A DNA stretch of 64,000 bases from Blumeriella jaapii (Eukaryota > Ascomycota > Leotiomycetes > Helotiales > Drepanopezizaceae). Both the position numbers and the translations under genes were made by a program. Location of the stretch: positions 124,001-188,000 of the forward strand of contig VWND01000007.1 in the NCBI GenBank assembly GCA_009599575.1, given 5' to 3'. A model generated the notes under the pieces. The model ran no database searches and was not told the origin of the DNA. It saw only the letters and a list, made by a program, of their open reading frames with translations. Of this stretch, positions 34,715-46,517 are shown in pieces; position 1 is the stretch's first letter; each line of letters starts with the position of its first letter.

Positions 34715-35690
34715 TCAGAGGAAACGGCAGTTCCGCTTCTTCCTCTTCATCATGCCCATCTGTTGACCAGACCCCCCCCCTGCACCTCCGAAACTTGCCT
34801 GCGCCTGGTTACTTTTGTCGTTGGCGACTACGGTGTTGATGGCTTCGGCGAATATCTCCTCCACTCCGGTCATCTCTTTACTGCTGCACTCCATGTACCG
34901 CGCTCCCATCTTGCGGGCTACGTTCATGCCTTGCTCTTGGGTGACCGGGGTCAGTCCTTGAGTCTTGAGGAGGTCGATACAGGTGCGTTTCGAGCGGAGA
35001 TCGGACTTGAGGCCGACGAGGACGAGGGGTGTGTAGGGGCAAAAATGCAGGACCTCGGGGTACCACTATTATAGGTGAGTTTTGGACATTGAGTGATCAG
35101 TACCGGATTCCTCCTACCTTGTCCATGACATTTTCCAACGAGTTCGGGCAATCAATAGCGAAGCAGACAAACAACAAATCGGTTTCCGGATACGAGAGAG
35201 GGCGGAGACGATCGTACTCTTCTTGCCCAGCAGTATCCCAGAGCGCAAGTTCAAGAGTCTTGCCGCTGGCTTGGTGGGTGGGGTATGTGATGTAGTTCTC
35301 GAAGACTGTTGGTACGTATTTCTGTGCTGGTCAGCTTTGTCGTTTGAGATACTGCGTGATTGAGCATACCTCTGGGAAGTATCCTTGACTGTAACTAATC
35401 AACAGACATGTCTTTCCGCATCCCCCGTCACCCACAACAACGATTTTCTTCGAGTATGCTGGGCCTTCGGTGACATGCGTCGCGGCGGAATCTCTGCCTG
35501 TGGATGTACTCATCATGGTGCTGACGGTCCCGTCACTGGATCTAGCGTTCTGTTCACGACGTGTCGGCTTCCTTCTTGGGCCGTCGTACTGTTCTGACAC
35601 CTCTGATCTGTCGTTGCTGTTGTTGTTGTTATTGTGGTAATCCTGGTTCTGGTATTGCGACGGCATGTTGACTCTGATCTCGAGATCCAA
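34715..35690 (-). CDS. Rho-family small GTPase, Rho4-like
   Basis: Rho GTPases regulate actin, septation and wall synthesis at the plasma membrane. Exons 35690-35370, 35321-35118 and 35065-34715 give 291 residues. The P-loop is GDGGCGKT (87-94), switch II is [17 protein letters not shown], the base motif is GLKSD, and SSKEM follows. The protein ends with a polybasic stretch KRKKRN and the CaaX box CRFL, so prenylation is expected (final Leu favours geranylgeranylation). The disordered Asn/Arg/Ser-rich N-terminal extension of about 80 residues, the [11 protein letters not shown] insert and [10 protein letters not shown] favour Rho4 over other Rho types. A Met at residue 9 is an alternative start. 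Confidence 0.88.
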
Positions 35691-36136
35691 TCAAGAGAAA
35701 AGCGGAACGAGTGCGAGGTGCGTGGTGGAGGTCGCGGCGTATGAAGCAATGATTCTAAGTATGCCCGATATCAAAAGGTCTTGACTTGTGTTTGGAATGG
35801 AAGTTGATGTAGGCACAGAGAAGGATTGGAGTTGGTCTAATCGCCGAGGGGGCTGGAATAGGAAATCGAGCGTCAACAGCGCTGGCCGGGCAACGACGTT
35901 TTCGCGCCCGCCGGCCTCAGCCTTCAGCCTCAGCCTCAGCCTCAGCCTCAGCCCTGTCCCTGTCAACAATCGCATATCGCATGGTAATCGCATCAACGTC
36001 TGAATATCGCCCGCCACGCTCCTTTATAACCAATCTCCCGGGCTCGACAAACCCCCTCCTCTTCCTCCTTACTGGCGCCGAGCTCTCGAAGCTATCACGG
36101 CCAACGCCTGCATCATTTCTACATGCAGCGCCGACG
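35691..36136. other. Divergent promoter between the Rho gene and the LCB3-like gene
   Basis: Contains a CAGCCT hexamer repeat at about 35915-35952 and otherwise unremarkable promoter-like DNA. Confidence 0.6.
35915..35952. repeat. (CAGCCT)n hexamer repeat
   Basis: About six units, the first imperfect, in the divergent promoter. Confidence 0.9.
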
Positions 36137-38213
36137 ATGTCCTCGACTGCAAACCGCTTTGGCGGCCTAGAGCTCGAGACATTCTCAGGTGCCCCGCCCT
36201 CCATCGCAGTAACTGCGCCTGGAGATGTGATCGATGCCGGATTACGAAGTTTAGATCATTGTATGTTCGCAGGAGGCTTCTATCATCTTGTGCTGTCTAG
36301 TGTGCGGCTTCAGAAATGGCTTGGGCGTTGACATTGCATGTTCAATCGTCAATGGCACCCGATTGCCTTCCTGTTGCCGTCGTCAGAAGTCCACTCATGG
36401 CCTTTCCTGTTTTCATGTCTACTGTTCTTCTCTCCCTAACAACTCGTAGATAAGCGCAAGCTTCCGCCATGGCGATACAACTTGCGACAGAGGATACTGC
36501 CCTGGATCCGATGGGAAACACCCTATTTGGCTTGGTTGCAGGACCAAATGCGCTCTCCGGCACTTGATTCGTACTTTGCGATTGTTGCAAATCTGGGCAC
36601 GCACACGTTCTTCATGGTGTTTCTCCCTATCTTGTTCTGGTGTGGACATACTTCAGTGGGAAGAGGGCAAGGCTATCACATGCATGGTCGCAGAATGTAT
36701 CGCTGACGTGCCTAGGATGGTCCATATTCTTGCCTCTGGGGTGTTCTTCACTGGATTCCTCAAAGACATGTTCTCGCTACCCCGGCCGCTGTCTCCACCA
36801 CTTCACCGGATTACCATGTCCGGGTCGGCGGCGCTGGAATACGGCTTCCCTTCAACTCATTCGGCGAACGCTGTCTCTGTGACTGTCTACTGCCTCTTCA
36901 TGATCTACTCGCCCGATTGTCACCTCAGCAATTCGGTGAAGGTTCTAGCGCAGGCACTCTGCTATATCTACGCAATCTCAATTGTTCTGGGTCGAGTCTA
37001 CTGTGGTATGCATGGATTCATAGACGTGATCGTGGGCGGTATCATGGGAGCAGGAATTTCCGCCGTGGAATGTATCTATGGAGCACAAATTGACCGAATC
37101 CTCCACAGCAGCTCCTGGATTGCGCCAGCACTGGTCGCAGTTGCGGTCATCTGTCTCATTCGCATCCATCCTGAGCCCGCTGACGACTGTCCGTGCTTCG
37201 ATGACAGCGTTTCTTTTGCTGGTGTGTTGATAGGCATTGAATATGGTGGGTGGCATTATGCAACCGGAGACTGGGCATGGGACGTCCCCGTTCCGGCCAC
37301 GGTACCATTCAGTCTCGAGCACATGGGATGGGTCATAGTGGGTTTTCGCTTGCTGGTCGGAGTTCTGGTCATTTTTGCATGGAAGGAAATGATGAAACCT
37401 ATACTCCTCAAGTATCTTCCCCATCTTTTTCGGAGCATTGAGAAGTACGGTTTCATCTTGCCTCGCAAATTTTTCAAGCCCGCATCCGAGTACAACTTGA
37501 TCCCTTCTCGCCTGAAGGTCGACAATGTCATGCCATCCGTCTCTGACCTCCCTGGTCTTCTCACCTCAATTCGTCATCCTGGGCGAGGTCGCGCTGTATC
37601 TGTCGGCCCTCAATCCGCTGCTGATGCGTACGAGACCCTGGCGTACCGAGAGAAGAGACGGAGGGACAGCCTGACCAACAGCGAGGTAGGATCTGTAGCT
37701 CAGACTCCTCGCTCGCCTTGCCCATCAAGTCCGGCCAACGACTTCTTTGAACGGGTTGGCAATGTCGATAAGGAAGGTGCGGCTTCTCGGGTCTCTGGCA
37801 TCTCAGCGTCACTTGGTCTCAGTCCCTCGGGCAACCTACCCACGCCCGTTCAATCGAGAGTTGGCTCCTTTGAGCAGATGATGGGTCAAGGACATGTTTT
37901 GTCTACACCTGTAACACCTCCTCCGGCAGACGAGAGGCCGCACCATGACGATACCAATACGCGTGTTGGGCAACAGAACGAGCTGGAAGAGAAAGAGATG
38001 TTTTCACGACTGGAGAAGCCTCGTGTGCGTTACGACGTTGAGGTTGTCACGAAGCTGGTTGTATACGCCGGTAAGCTTTGCTCTCCATGTGCCAACTCTA
38101 CAACCAACACATTTCTAATACGGGCAGGAATCGGATGGCTGGCCGTTGAAGCGAACCCCATCATCTTCGAGGTCATCGGGCTGGGAATGGGCAACGTCCG
38201 TCCATTCCAATAG
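36137..38213 (+). CDS. LCB3: Sphingoid-base-1-phosphate phosphatase, Lcb3-like
   Basis: ER membrane PAP2-type phosphatase that removes phosphate from long-chain-base phosphates in sphingolipid turnover. Exons 36137-36260, 36450-36666, 36716-38070 and 38128-38213 give 593 residues. The three PAP2 motifs are KDMFSLPRP (130-138), PSTHS (159-163) and GRVYCGMHGFIDV (206-218). Multiple hydrophobic helices surround them, followed by a disordered Ser/Pro-rich tail and a final hydrophobic segment, GWLAVEANPIIFEVIG. Intron 2 (36667-36715) starts GCAAGG, a GC-AG intron; removing it yields the expected VGRGMVHILASGVFF. The last intron (57 nt) is in frame and stop-free. An in-frame ATG at 35981 is ignored because family similarity begins at MSSTANRFGG. 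Confidence 0.9.
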
Positions 38214-39116
38214 ATTTGACGGAATGCTTGGTTCTCGGAGATTTCGCTTCACTGTTTTCATTGCACCAAAACCCTGGACCACGGCGCTTTTCCCCGTTGT
38301 AACGAAATAAACGATCTTCTGGATATCGGCGCGAGGCGTTTTGGGACGAAGGGTCACTAATCATCGCGCGTTGTTCCAAAGCGTGCATTGCATCTGCTGT
38401 CCCCACCGTACATAGTAGAGCCTGTGAACGCATCGTTTTGCTTCTCCTTCTCGTTGTTTCTTTCATAGAGCTAGGTCCCGAAGGTATCTATCTACAGGTA
38501 TCGTGCCATCAGGCTAAGCCCATCTCACTCGGGAGGGCTTCCGACATGCAGTAGCTAGCTAATTGCTATACCAATTGATCTTGCCATGTGTTTGTTGCTT
38601 TGGCTTGCTCTTGATCTACGTATGTATGGTGCATCTACCTCCTTCCCAGTGTCCCTGTCCCAATTCACCTCTTGCTTATGTCCCGTACAGTACAGAACAG
38701 TACATACACCGTACTATCAATGCCTCGTCCCTCAAGCGAGCAACAGCACGCATACACAAGCGAGGCAAGCAAGCATATTCCCTCCCTCCGTCCAGCGTCC
38801 ACGTGGCCGTCCAGGATGGACGGAATCGAACACCGCATACAGACACTTTGCCGTCTCAACTCCAGGGCCGCTCATGGCATGCTGGCGTCTACGCGCTGCT
38901 GGATACATACATACAGGTGTTCAGATGGAGTAAGAGTGTACGACGAGTGGGGAGTGTGGCATCGCTCGATGCACATCATCCTTCTCTTCGAAGACCACGG
39001 TTGGCTCTTCCGAGCGTCGCCGTACGGAGGACGTTCGGAATCTGGAGAAAGCCCAATTGGTGGGTTCTGCGTCTCATCTGTCGTGTCTGTTTCCTGCTAC
39101 ATTTGTATGTGTATTT

Positions 39117-39147
39117 TCTCTCTCGCTCTCTCTCTCTCTCTCTCTTT
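39117..39147. repeat. (CT)n microsatellite
   Basis: Nearly uninterrupted CT dinucleotides. Confidence 0.9.
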
Positions 39148-39288
39148 CAAGTCAAGGTCGTGAAGTGAAGTGAAGCACGGAGGAGGCGAAGAGTTCTTCT
39201 TTCTCGCTTGCATACTGGCGTGTCTACCTACTCCGTGAGAGAATTCGAGTTTGCCGAGTTGATCCAGGTACAACACATACATCACTGA

Positions 39289-39305
39289 GCAAGCAAGCAA
39301 GCAAG
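39289..39305. repeat. (GCAA)n tetranucleotide repeat
   Basis: Four consecutive units. Confidence 0.85.
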
Positions 39306-40000
39306 CGTGTACGCGGGATCGCATCAAGGCTTCCAGGCAGACGGATCTTGACGCTTTTCCGATGTCATCTTTTCTCTCTTCTCTTGCCGCCCCTACCATT
39401 ACGTCAAAGATGTATCGAATAACACGCATGACGTGTAAACCTGCCACATGTGTGATATGCGATGGGCGATATACTTAGCAGCACGATGTCAGGTGAGTAG
39501 CCCCCGGTTGATACTTCTACATACCTAGGTACTGTACATACATATGTGTCTGTGTAGTAGTCGATCGCGGGGGAGAGGGAGTGGGTTAAGAAAAACGTCA
39601 TACGAACAGCATTCTGAAACCCAGCCAGGCAGGGGTCGTAGAGGCTGGCCGCTTACGAGTCTCTCTCTGGGTTTCGGAGTATTGAAGATGGGATCGTGTT
39701 CCGGGGAGATGGGATTGCCAGCGGTGAGTAAGGTACCTTCGTCCTCTGGCAAACGGGCGATTCGGTTCTACTGCGTGTGCTGTGCTGTGCTGTACTGTAT
39801 CGTATCGTACACCTCATCTGAGTGAGGATCTGCTAGCGGCAGCAGTGCCCCAAGGGAAGCCGTGGGTTCGAAGGTAACTGTACGGTACTGTAAGTTGTGA
39901 CGCGCTTCGTGCAGCAGGTAAATCGCTACGAGTCCACACACACACACGCACACCAGTCGTGTCTTGGTCGCCTCGGGTCAGAAATCCCTGCGTTACTCCG

Positions 40001-40046
40001 TATAGGTATAGGTAGGTAGGTACAGTACAGTACAGTAGGTACCTAA
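40001..40046. repeat. TAGG/GTAC patch
   Basis: TATAGG and TAGG repeats run directly into TACAGTACAGTACAG and end in GGTACC. Confidence 0.85.
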
Positions 40047-40972
40047 GCAAGCAAGTAGGTTTGGATCGTCACCGCCACCCTCTGGAAAGTCTCCTATCAG
40101 ACTTCTCAAACCTGCGCCTTGGGTTGGGAGAGCCATTCTTCCAAAACTCGGCCACTGCAAGTGCCGTTCGCTCATGCGGTGGAGGTTTCTCGAACATCTC
40201 GCACATACGGAGGTAGGGCGGTTATGTATTGTGTTGTACTGTACTGTATCTCCCCCCCCTGTTTTCTGTACAGAGGACGTACTGTACGTGCATTCTTTTC
40301 TAGCCTATTCGGGTGAGACACGTACCTGCTTGCCGACTTCGTACAAAACTGGATCTATAGTATTAGTCGGAATATTTTTCCATAAAAAAAGTTACAATGT
40401 GAAAGCGAGAAACTTGAAAGTTGGAAGTACAGTAGAGGCATGGAGTTGGAGGTTGGAGTTGCGATGTGTGGTTGTATCATACTGTTGCTTGTTCGAGCAA
40501 TGGAGATGGAAGACACTCTGTACAGTAGGAGGGCGGTATATGGATATGCTTTTGCTTTCGGGGTGAGAAAGGAGGTAGGCGGCTTTTCAGTCTATGTACA
40601 CAGTAAAAATATTGAGATTCATACAGCTGTAAAATGCTCATGGAAATTCATCGCATCTGGTGTCTCGCTTGAGTACCACCGTTCCGTGAGAAGTCACAGA
40701 GCTATTCCTTTCTGGAAGGCCTCAGAGAATCGCAGACTCTCATCGATGGTGCGCTCATACAATGAGGACCAGCCCTTCCCACCCGCAGCCTGTTCGTTTC
40801 CCAGCTCTCTCCCAGACACCTCGACGTGAATGTCGGCTTCGGGTGCCGCTCCAGGCGACATGCATCTGCCCTCAACCGTGCCGGACTGTGTTCCTCACAA
40901 CCATGCTGAGCACGGTCGTAGTCGTAGTGGTATCTTGTGATGTAGATGTCCTTCCCCGCTCTCACAATCCTT

Positions 40973-41533
40973 TCAGGTTCCGGGGTACGGCTGGACATTC
41001 CTATCGCGTCCTCCAGTCGTCAAGGCCCTCAGTCGCCCCTTGACCTTGGTCGCCAACCCCTCCATGCTATCTGCAATGTCTCGCGGCCTCTCGTCCAAGC
41101 TCCTCCTGGTCATCTCCTCGCTCTGGCGCCCGAACGTGACGCTCCTGTGCCCAATATGCTTGAAGCTGTCGGGAACCACAAACTCTTGCTGCGTCGGACT
41201 CTGCTCTCCGCTGAACATGGAGTACCCAGCGACCCGTCTCCCGGCCGTTGTCGAGGAGAAGGAGGAGGAGAAGGAGTCGGTGGATTTGGTGGAATCGGCC
41301 GAGGCAGAGCTATCACTGCGGGCTTTGCGCCTACGCTCCTCGATCTCGTCTTGTTGTTGTAGAACGGCGAGGAGAAAGCTGTTGTCTTGGGGGCTGTGGA
41401 GAGTGGCATCGGAGCCGGTGAAGGGGCAGCCTTCTGTAAAGCGGGATTGGCGCCTGGGTCTGGTGTCGGAGGCGCTGCTTGCGACCGGAGAGTTGGGTGA
41501 TGTTGGGGCCATTTCGTGTGTGACGGACGGCAT
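40973..41533 (-). CDS. Hypothetical fungal protein, mostly disordered
   Basis: A single uninterrupted frame of 186 residues from MPSVTHEMAPTSPN. The composition is that of a real, low-complexity fungal protein: Ser/Thr-rich segments with basic RRQSR, a short charged helix LLAVLQQQDEIEERRRKA, a motif SMFSGEQSPTQQEFVVP, and a C-terminal helix EGLATKVKGRLRALT. No signal peptide, membrane span or known domain is visible. The RRQSR and SPT sites could be kinase targets. I do not recognise a family, and a 3' or 5' exon cannot be excluded. Confidence 0.55.
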   Translation of the reverse strand: MPSVTHEMAPTSPNSPVASSASDTRPRRQSRFTEGCPFTGSDATLHSPQDNSFLLAVLQQQDEIEERRRKARSDSSASADSTKSTDSFSSSFSSTTAGRRVAGYSMFSGEQSPTQQEFVVPDSFKHIGHRSVTFGRQSEEMTRRSLDERPRDIADSMEGLATKVKGRLRALTTGGRDRNVQPYPGT

Positions 41534-44204
41534 TCGTCTCTCTTGATGCGAAGGAGTGTCGCGATATTAGTGATGCCTGTCTGAAAGCTGTGATATCGGT
41601 GGCAGCGAGAGACTGGATAATGGTATAGAAGGTGTATTGAGTATGGGAACCCCTATGGCTATGTGCTTCTCGAGGAAAGCTTTCAACCAAGGGGAGGCGA
41701 GGAGGTACGCCCTGTGTATATTTATACTCTGTAAGAAGATTCAAGCCAAGCCAAAGGGTCTTGCATGACGAGTCTGAGACCGTGAGACGGCGGCAACGAC
41801 AACCGGCAGCTTACATTATAGAGCACAGTATGTATAGTAAGGTACCTATGTACAGTGTGTACAATACATAGGTACATAGGTATCTACAGTACATACATAC
41901 TGTACACACAGTTCATACAGTTCATACAATACTGTACTGTACTGTACGATCTTCTCCAAGCTCGGGACCTAGGGTCCCTGGCCGTCTCCACGAAGCCAAA
42001 GCTGATGGCCCCCAGCCATCGCAGCCTGATTCGTTGGGGCAACGGTCGTCTGAGTCTTCTGAGACGCACGCCGGGACTGATCAACTTGACATGCTGCGAT
42101 GCGCCTCTCGGCCTCGTCATACTAGGAGCTCGGGGAGAGGATCCCCCAGCCTCAGCTCAACCTCGTGTGTTTGGACGTGGCGGCGGGGCTTGGTGGACTG
42201 AGTGTTTCCGATTGCGGGGGGGGTGATCGAGGAGAGCAACCCCGACAGCCCAAACAACGCTGGCCTGCGAACCCGAGATCTCGTGTCGTGAGGCACGACT
42301 CGAGACATTTGGAATGCGTGGAGTCAACAGGCGTGGCGGTGAACTAGGCCGGGCGGCATCCAGACACTGCACGGAAGCCGAATGACTTTTACAGCACTCA
42401 CATTGCGCGTACCTGAACACACGCCAAAAACGACCGAAGAGAAATGCGCGGAGAGATCGAGGCGGAAACAAAACTCGAAAGAACCTTCACTAGAAGAAGC
42501 CTGGGGAGGTGAACATGTCTACCCCCCAGCAAACCACGAAAAAGGTACAGTACAGTACAGTAGAGTAAAGCTATCGATGCTTGCCGTGCCCGCGTTGACG
42601 ACTTCGTCAGCTGGCCGACACTAATTCGGGATTGCGACGCAGAGCTCGTCACCATGACCCCTCTTCGGAACTTCTACAGTAGCTGTCGCGTTCTCGAGGC
42701 GCGAGACCACAGTCCACGTTGCGGGAGGCCGGCATGTGTCCAAATCGAGGAAGTTTCGTATTGACGCGCATTTCTCTGGCGAGCATGCGTTTGGGTTGTT
42801 TTGAGCGAGCTCTTGTTTCTATGTTTAGAATCTTGCCACTGGTCTGGCCATCTGAGCTCTCGACACGACGCTGCGAAATCTTGATTGGTGTCCCTCAGGG
42901 GGAATATGCCGTTCTCGGACCAATGTACTGGCAAAGGACCGTGACCGACATCGAGAAGAAACCGGCCGAGGGAGTGAGAAGACCCGTCATGTCAGAGTCG
43001 ACGTTGAGCCAAGTGGTGTCTTTCTCGGCGAGTTCGCTGTCTCTTCGCTTCAAGATGGCTCAAGCGGAACATGGAATGACTTGGATGATGATTCTGTGCG
43101 GAAGTCACGACATCGATGTGAACAGAATCGAGAAGTGCGGCGAGGAGACGTGGTGATGAAGTGCTGAGAGAGAAGAGCGAACAGTTCGATTGGGAAGGGG
43201 CGTAAGCGAGCCCTGATCATCCATCCCTTGGCCCGAGTACGCCTGGCGATACGAAAACAATTTGAATGTAAATACATTCCAATCATCACAAGATCCATTC
43301 TTTCTAACCGATCAAAATCTTCTTCGAAAGCTGGCTTATCATGATTTAGTGACTTTTAGTCAGTTTTTATAATTAGGTTTGATGTCTCGGTGCTTCTGCC
43401 ACACCTCTTTTGCTAGACGATGGATACTACTTCGTCCTTAAGAATGTTGTCTTTGTGTCGTTTCCGTAAGGCTTGGATAACTTCCAACTCGTATTCTGCT
43501 AATGAGCTGTATTTTATGATTGGTTTTCGACGTCTGGCAGACGAGGCTTGAAAGTGATTTTAGTGGTGCTCAAGTTTGGAGAATGGGTGGATCGTACGGC
43601 TCATACTGTACGTGTGCGTGTGTGTGGCTTTTATGCTATAGAATACATGTTACAAAGAAACGGAACAGGATTAGGCACCGCACTCCGGATGTTGCATTGT
43701 TTCAGAGCTCTTGTTGTGCAAACTAGAAGAACTCAAAGCAGGAATTCAGTGTTGTTTTGGGAGCGATGGTTGTTTTGGGCCACAGATAGGTTATGGCTTT
43801 ACAAAGGCTGAGAGCAGCAGATTAAGTGTCCGAATGGTCATGTCATGGCTTGATCAAGATCTTGACGAGGTAGGAATTCAATAAGCAAAAACTTGTGAAC
43901 TCGTCTGTCATTGAACTTGCGCAAATGTCACAAAACCAACCCTCGACCACAAGGTTTCCAGGGAAGGAAACCCGTCCTACAGAGATGCAAAGAAGCCGAG
44001 TGGAATAGTAAATATATAAGACGAAGTCTGATCTTCCCTAAGAATGTCTTCAACACCCATAAATGTAGAACCCCGGGTATCATCCTAATGCTCCTTGTCT
44101 AACGCCAAAATGAAGATTGCAATACAACCGGCTGCATGTCAATCCGAATCATAGTCTACCAAGCCAGTCGCCAAAATGAAGATTGCAATACAACCGGCTG
44201 CATG
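41534..44204. other. Repeat-bearing intergenic region, no gene recognised
   Basis: Contains large GTAC patches (41823-41948, 42545-42565). An open + frame at 42719-43156 has no recognised domain. The region 43300-44100 is AT-rich and empty. Confidence 0.5.
41823..41948. repeat. Large GTAC-palindrome patch
   Basis: Over 120 nt of overlapping GTACATAG, ACAGTACATA and CTGTACTGTAC words, one of the longest patches of this family in the window. Confidence 0.9.
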
Positions 44205-44234
44205 TCAATCCGAATCATAGTCTACCAAGCCAGT
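44103..44234. repeat. Perfect 66-nt tandem duplication at a gene's 3' end
   Basis: 44103-44168 and 44169-44234 are identical. Each copy carries the last codons and stop of the adjoining - strand gene plus its first 3' UTR bases. The gene uses the right-hand copy (stop at 44205-44207), leaving the left copy as untranslated sequence. Confidence 0.97.
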
Positions 44235-45224
44235 AACTGGCTTGTCAGGTGGCATGGTTTCTGCATCTAACCTTTTCCTCTTCACGCCAGCCAAAATCGG
44301 AGGAGCCTTGGGGACGGGTCGAGTGCCTACGAGAAATGGATCGATTGCAGCTCTCGTGTTATCTCGTATTTCTGCGGCAAAGTCTGCAGTCTTCTGCTTT
44401 GCAGCCTCTTCGGCTCTCCGTCGTTTAGAAAGCTTCTTGTTCTTGCTTGTCTTCGTTGAAGCAGGCTCTTGCTTGAATAGCGGCTTGGAGATTGCTTTGC
44501 TCAACGCAGCATCTCCGTCAACCTCCCCAAACTCGATCAGACCAGCTCTTCGCACATCATCTTCATGTTCCGGCAAGATGTCAAGCCCCAAGCTCATTTT
44601 ATCTTGTAACGATGCGGCAACGCCAGCCTCCTTTTCCCTTTGCTTCCGCCCGACCCGGAACGCGTTCCGTAGCCTCTTATTCTGCTCATACGGGTCTTCC
44701 CACTGCTGTGACAGATCCTCTAACTCCTCCAGCCGTCGTTTGCTGTGCTCCAACTTCTTCTTGTCTTCTACTTTCCCCTCCAAAGCAGCAAAGGCGTTGC
44801 TCCGCAACGCCTCCCTCTCTTCCTGCGTAAGAATCTTCACATCACCTTCCTCCGCTTTATCCTCTCCAAGATCCCGCTTTCGGGCGCCTTCTGTCACGAC
44901 GTAAGCCGTATTCTTGGGATCTGTTCGGATTTCGATCCATCCTCCACAGGCAACATGCTTCATGCGGAAACTGAAAATGGGCGATGAAAAGTAATTTCCG
45001 ACTTTTTTCTTCTCGGCATTGAAACGCACACCTTGTCCGATGATGGTAGGCTTGGGGCAGTGCGTACACCAAATGGGGTACGGCATTTCAAACCTGACCG
45101 TGAGTATCCCTTGAGATATCTTGTTCGCTCGAGCGCCCAGAGCATGTTTTCCGTGGAGCTGGTTGCCACTCATCACTCCCTCCTGGTCCGGAGGGACATA
45201 CCGACCCATATTGAAGCCCTGCAT
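44205..45224 (-). CDS. CWC16-family splicing factor, SAF4/CCDC130-like
   Basis: Nuclear spliceosome-associated protein of the Yju2/CCDC130 (CWC16) family. One exon gives 339 residues starting MQGFNMGRYVPPDQEG, the family N-terminus. The conserved block continues ILTVRFEMPYPIWCTHC, GQGVRFNAEKKKVGNYFSS and FRMKHVACGGWIEIRTDP, with the cysteines of the zinc site. After it comes a charged coiled-coil region and a nuclear-localisation-like KNKKLSKRRR. The MQGFN start and the long basic tail favour the SAF4/CCDC130 branch over Yju2. An upstream in-frame Met (45332) would add 36 unconserved residues. Divergent from the SPF30-like gene. Confidence 0.9.
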   Translation of the reverse strand: MQGFNMGRYVPPDQEGVMSGNQLHGKHALGARANKISQGILTVRFEMPYPIWCTHCPKPTIIGQGVRFNAEKKKVGNYFSSPIFSFRMKHVACGGWIEIRTDPKNTAYVVTEGARKRDLGEDKAEEGDVKILTQEEREALRSNAFAALEGKVEDKKKLEHSKRRLEELEDLSQQWEDPYEQNKRLRNAFRVGRKQREKEAGVAASLQDKMSLGLDILPEHEDDVRRAGLIEFGEVDGDAALSKAISKPLFKQEPASTKTSKNKKLSKRRRAEEAAKQKTADFAAEIRDNTRAAIDPFLVGTRPVPKAPPILAGVKRKRLDAETMPPDKPVTGLVDYDSD

Positions 45225-45529
45225 GGTGAAAGAGCTGCAAGATGTTGAAGCTGGAAGTCCGGAGGTTGTTGTTGCAGCTGTGTGTTTGACGTTGAGGCGA
45301 TGGCGATGCTCGAGGCTGCCAAGACCGGGCATACAGAAGACATGCCGAAGTCGAATCCACCTCGACCTCCAATACCCACTACAGCCTTATTTTGATCCAA
45401 CCCCACCCGACGCCGAACTCCGACGACATCCAAATATTCTTCTTCGACTTAGACACGACCAGAGACAAGAGTACTCATCTCCACAAGATTGCTTCAAGAT
45501 CAAGACATTCCAAGACTCAAACCGATACA

Positions 45530-46517
45530 ATGAGTAGCGAAATCGCCACACTCGAAAATGAGATCAGGGAGTACAAGCTACAGGTTCGCAATGCGCTCGT
45601 TCCTGTCTGGATGCTCAATGGCTTACCCTGGCTAGATGGAAACTGTCCAACTTGGACTCCAGGCAGACCCAGATAATGCAGATCTGAGTGAACTAAAGGC
45701 TGAACTCGAACAAGTCATTGCCCTCACCGAAGCCACGATCGCAGAGCTAAAGCCTTCTTCAGCGCCAGCAGCAGCAGCAGCAGCAGCAGCAAAGAAGACA
45801 CAGGATCCGCCAGTAAAGGAGAAATGGTCTCGAGAAAACCACCCCGCTTTCAAGAAGAATGTATCCATCCCAGCCGAAGAACCAGAGACGGTCATGAGCT
45901 TCAAAGTGAACGACACAGTACTGGCGAAATGGCACTCGGGAGACAAGGGCTTCTATCCAGCGCGGATCACATCAATCACAGGTTCTTCCACAGCTCCAGT
46001 ATATATTGTCAAGTTCAAGAGTTATGACACCACAGAGACTCTGCGAGCTAAGGACATCAAGCCCATCGCCAATCCGAACAAGCGCAAAGCTGATGGCACA
46101 CCAGTCGTTGCTGCACTACCATCCCCGCCGGTCAATCCAGGTGTTATCTCCGCAGTTGCGGATATCAATCCAGAGCTTGCCCACCAAACTAAGCGTGAGC
46201 CTAGTAAGGTCAGTGATGGTCCCATTCGGCCTGCCAAGGTCCCCAAGAAGATCAAGGCAAACAAGGAGCTGGAAGCTGGCAAATCAAAGTGGCAGGACTT
46301 TGCTGCGAAGGGCAAATTCGGAAAGGCTGCGAAGAAAGAAAGCATGTTCCGGACTCCAGAGGGTGTTAACGGTAGAGGTGAGCTGTGCCTGGTTCCCTTT
46401 GTACGCCCAAATTGCTAATGCATGGCAGTTGGATTCACAGGCTCCGGTCAAAGCATGCGGAAAGATCAAACAAGAAGTCGTCATATCTACCAGAGCAATG
46501 GGGATGAGGAGTTTTAG
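45530..46517 (+). CDS. Tudor-domain splicing factor, SPF30/SMNDC1-like
   Basis: SPF30 relatives bind dimethyl-arginine on Sm proteins and help assemble the spliceosome. Exons 45530-45583, 45636-46377 and 46429-46517 give 294 residues. An N-terminal helix (MSSEIATLENEIREYKLQ then LGLQADPDNADLSELKAEL) is followed by an eight-Ala run from a GCA repeat, a Tudor domain at about 106-165 (NDTVLAKWHSGDKGFYPARI, YIVKFKSYDTTETL) and a basic C-terminus SKWQDFAAKGKFG ending in KDQTRSRHIYQSNGDEEF. Exon 3 is found by frame and by this conserved ending. The start codon lies 306 nt from the divergent SAF4-like start. Confidence 0.9.

Larger units (their letters stand above)
38214..40972. other. Repeat-rich intergenic region, no gene recognised
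   Basis: Holds GTAC patches (38685-38715, 39525-39560, 39780-39812, 40001-40046, 40225-40290), a CT microsatellite and a CAAG tetranucleotide run. Open frames up to about 200 codons have no recognisable domain. Confidence 0.55.
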
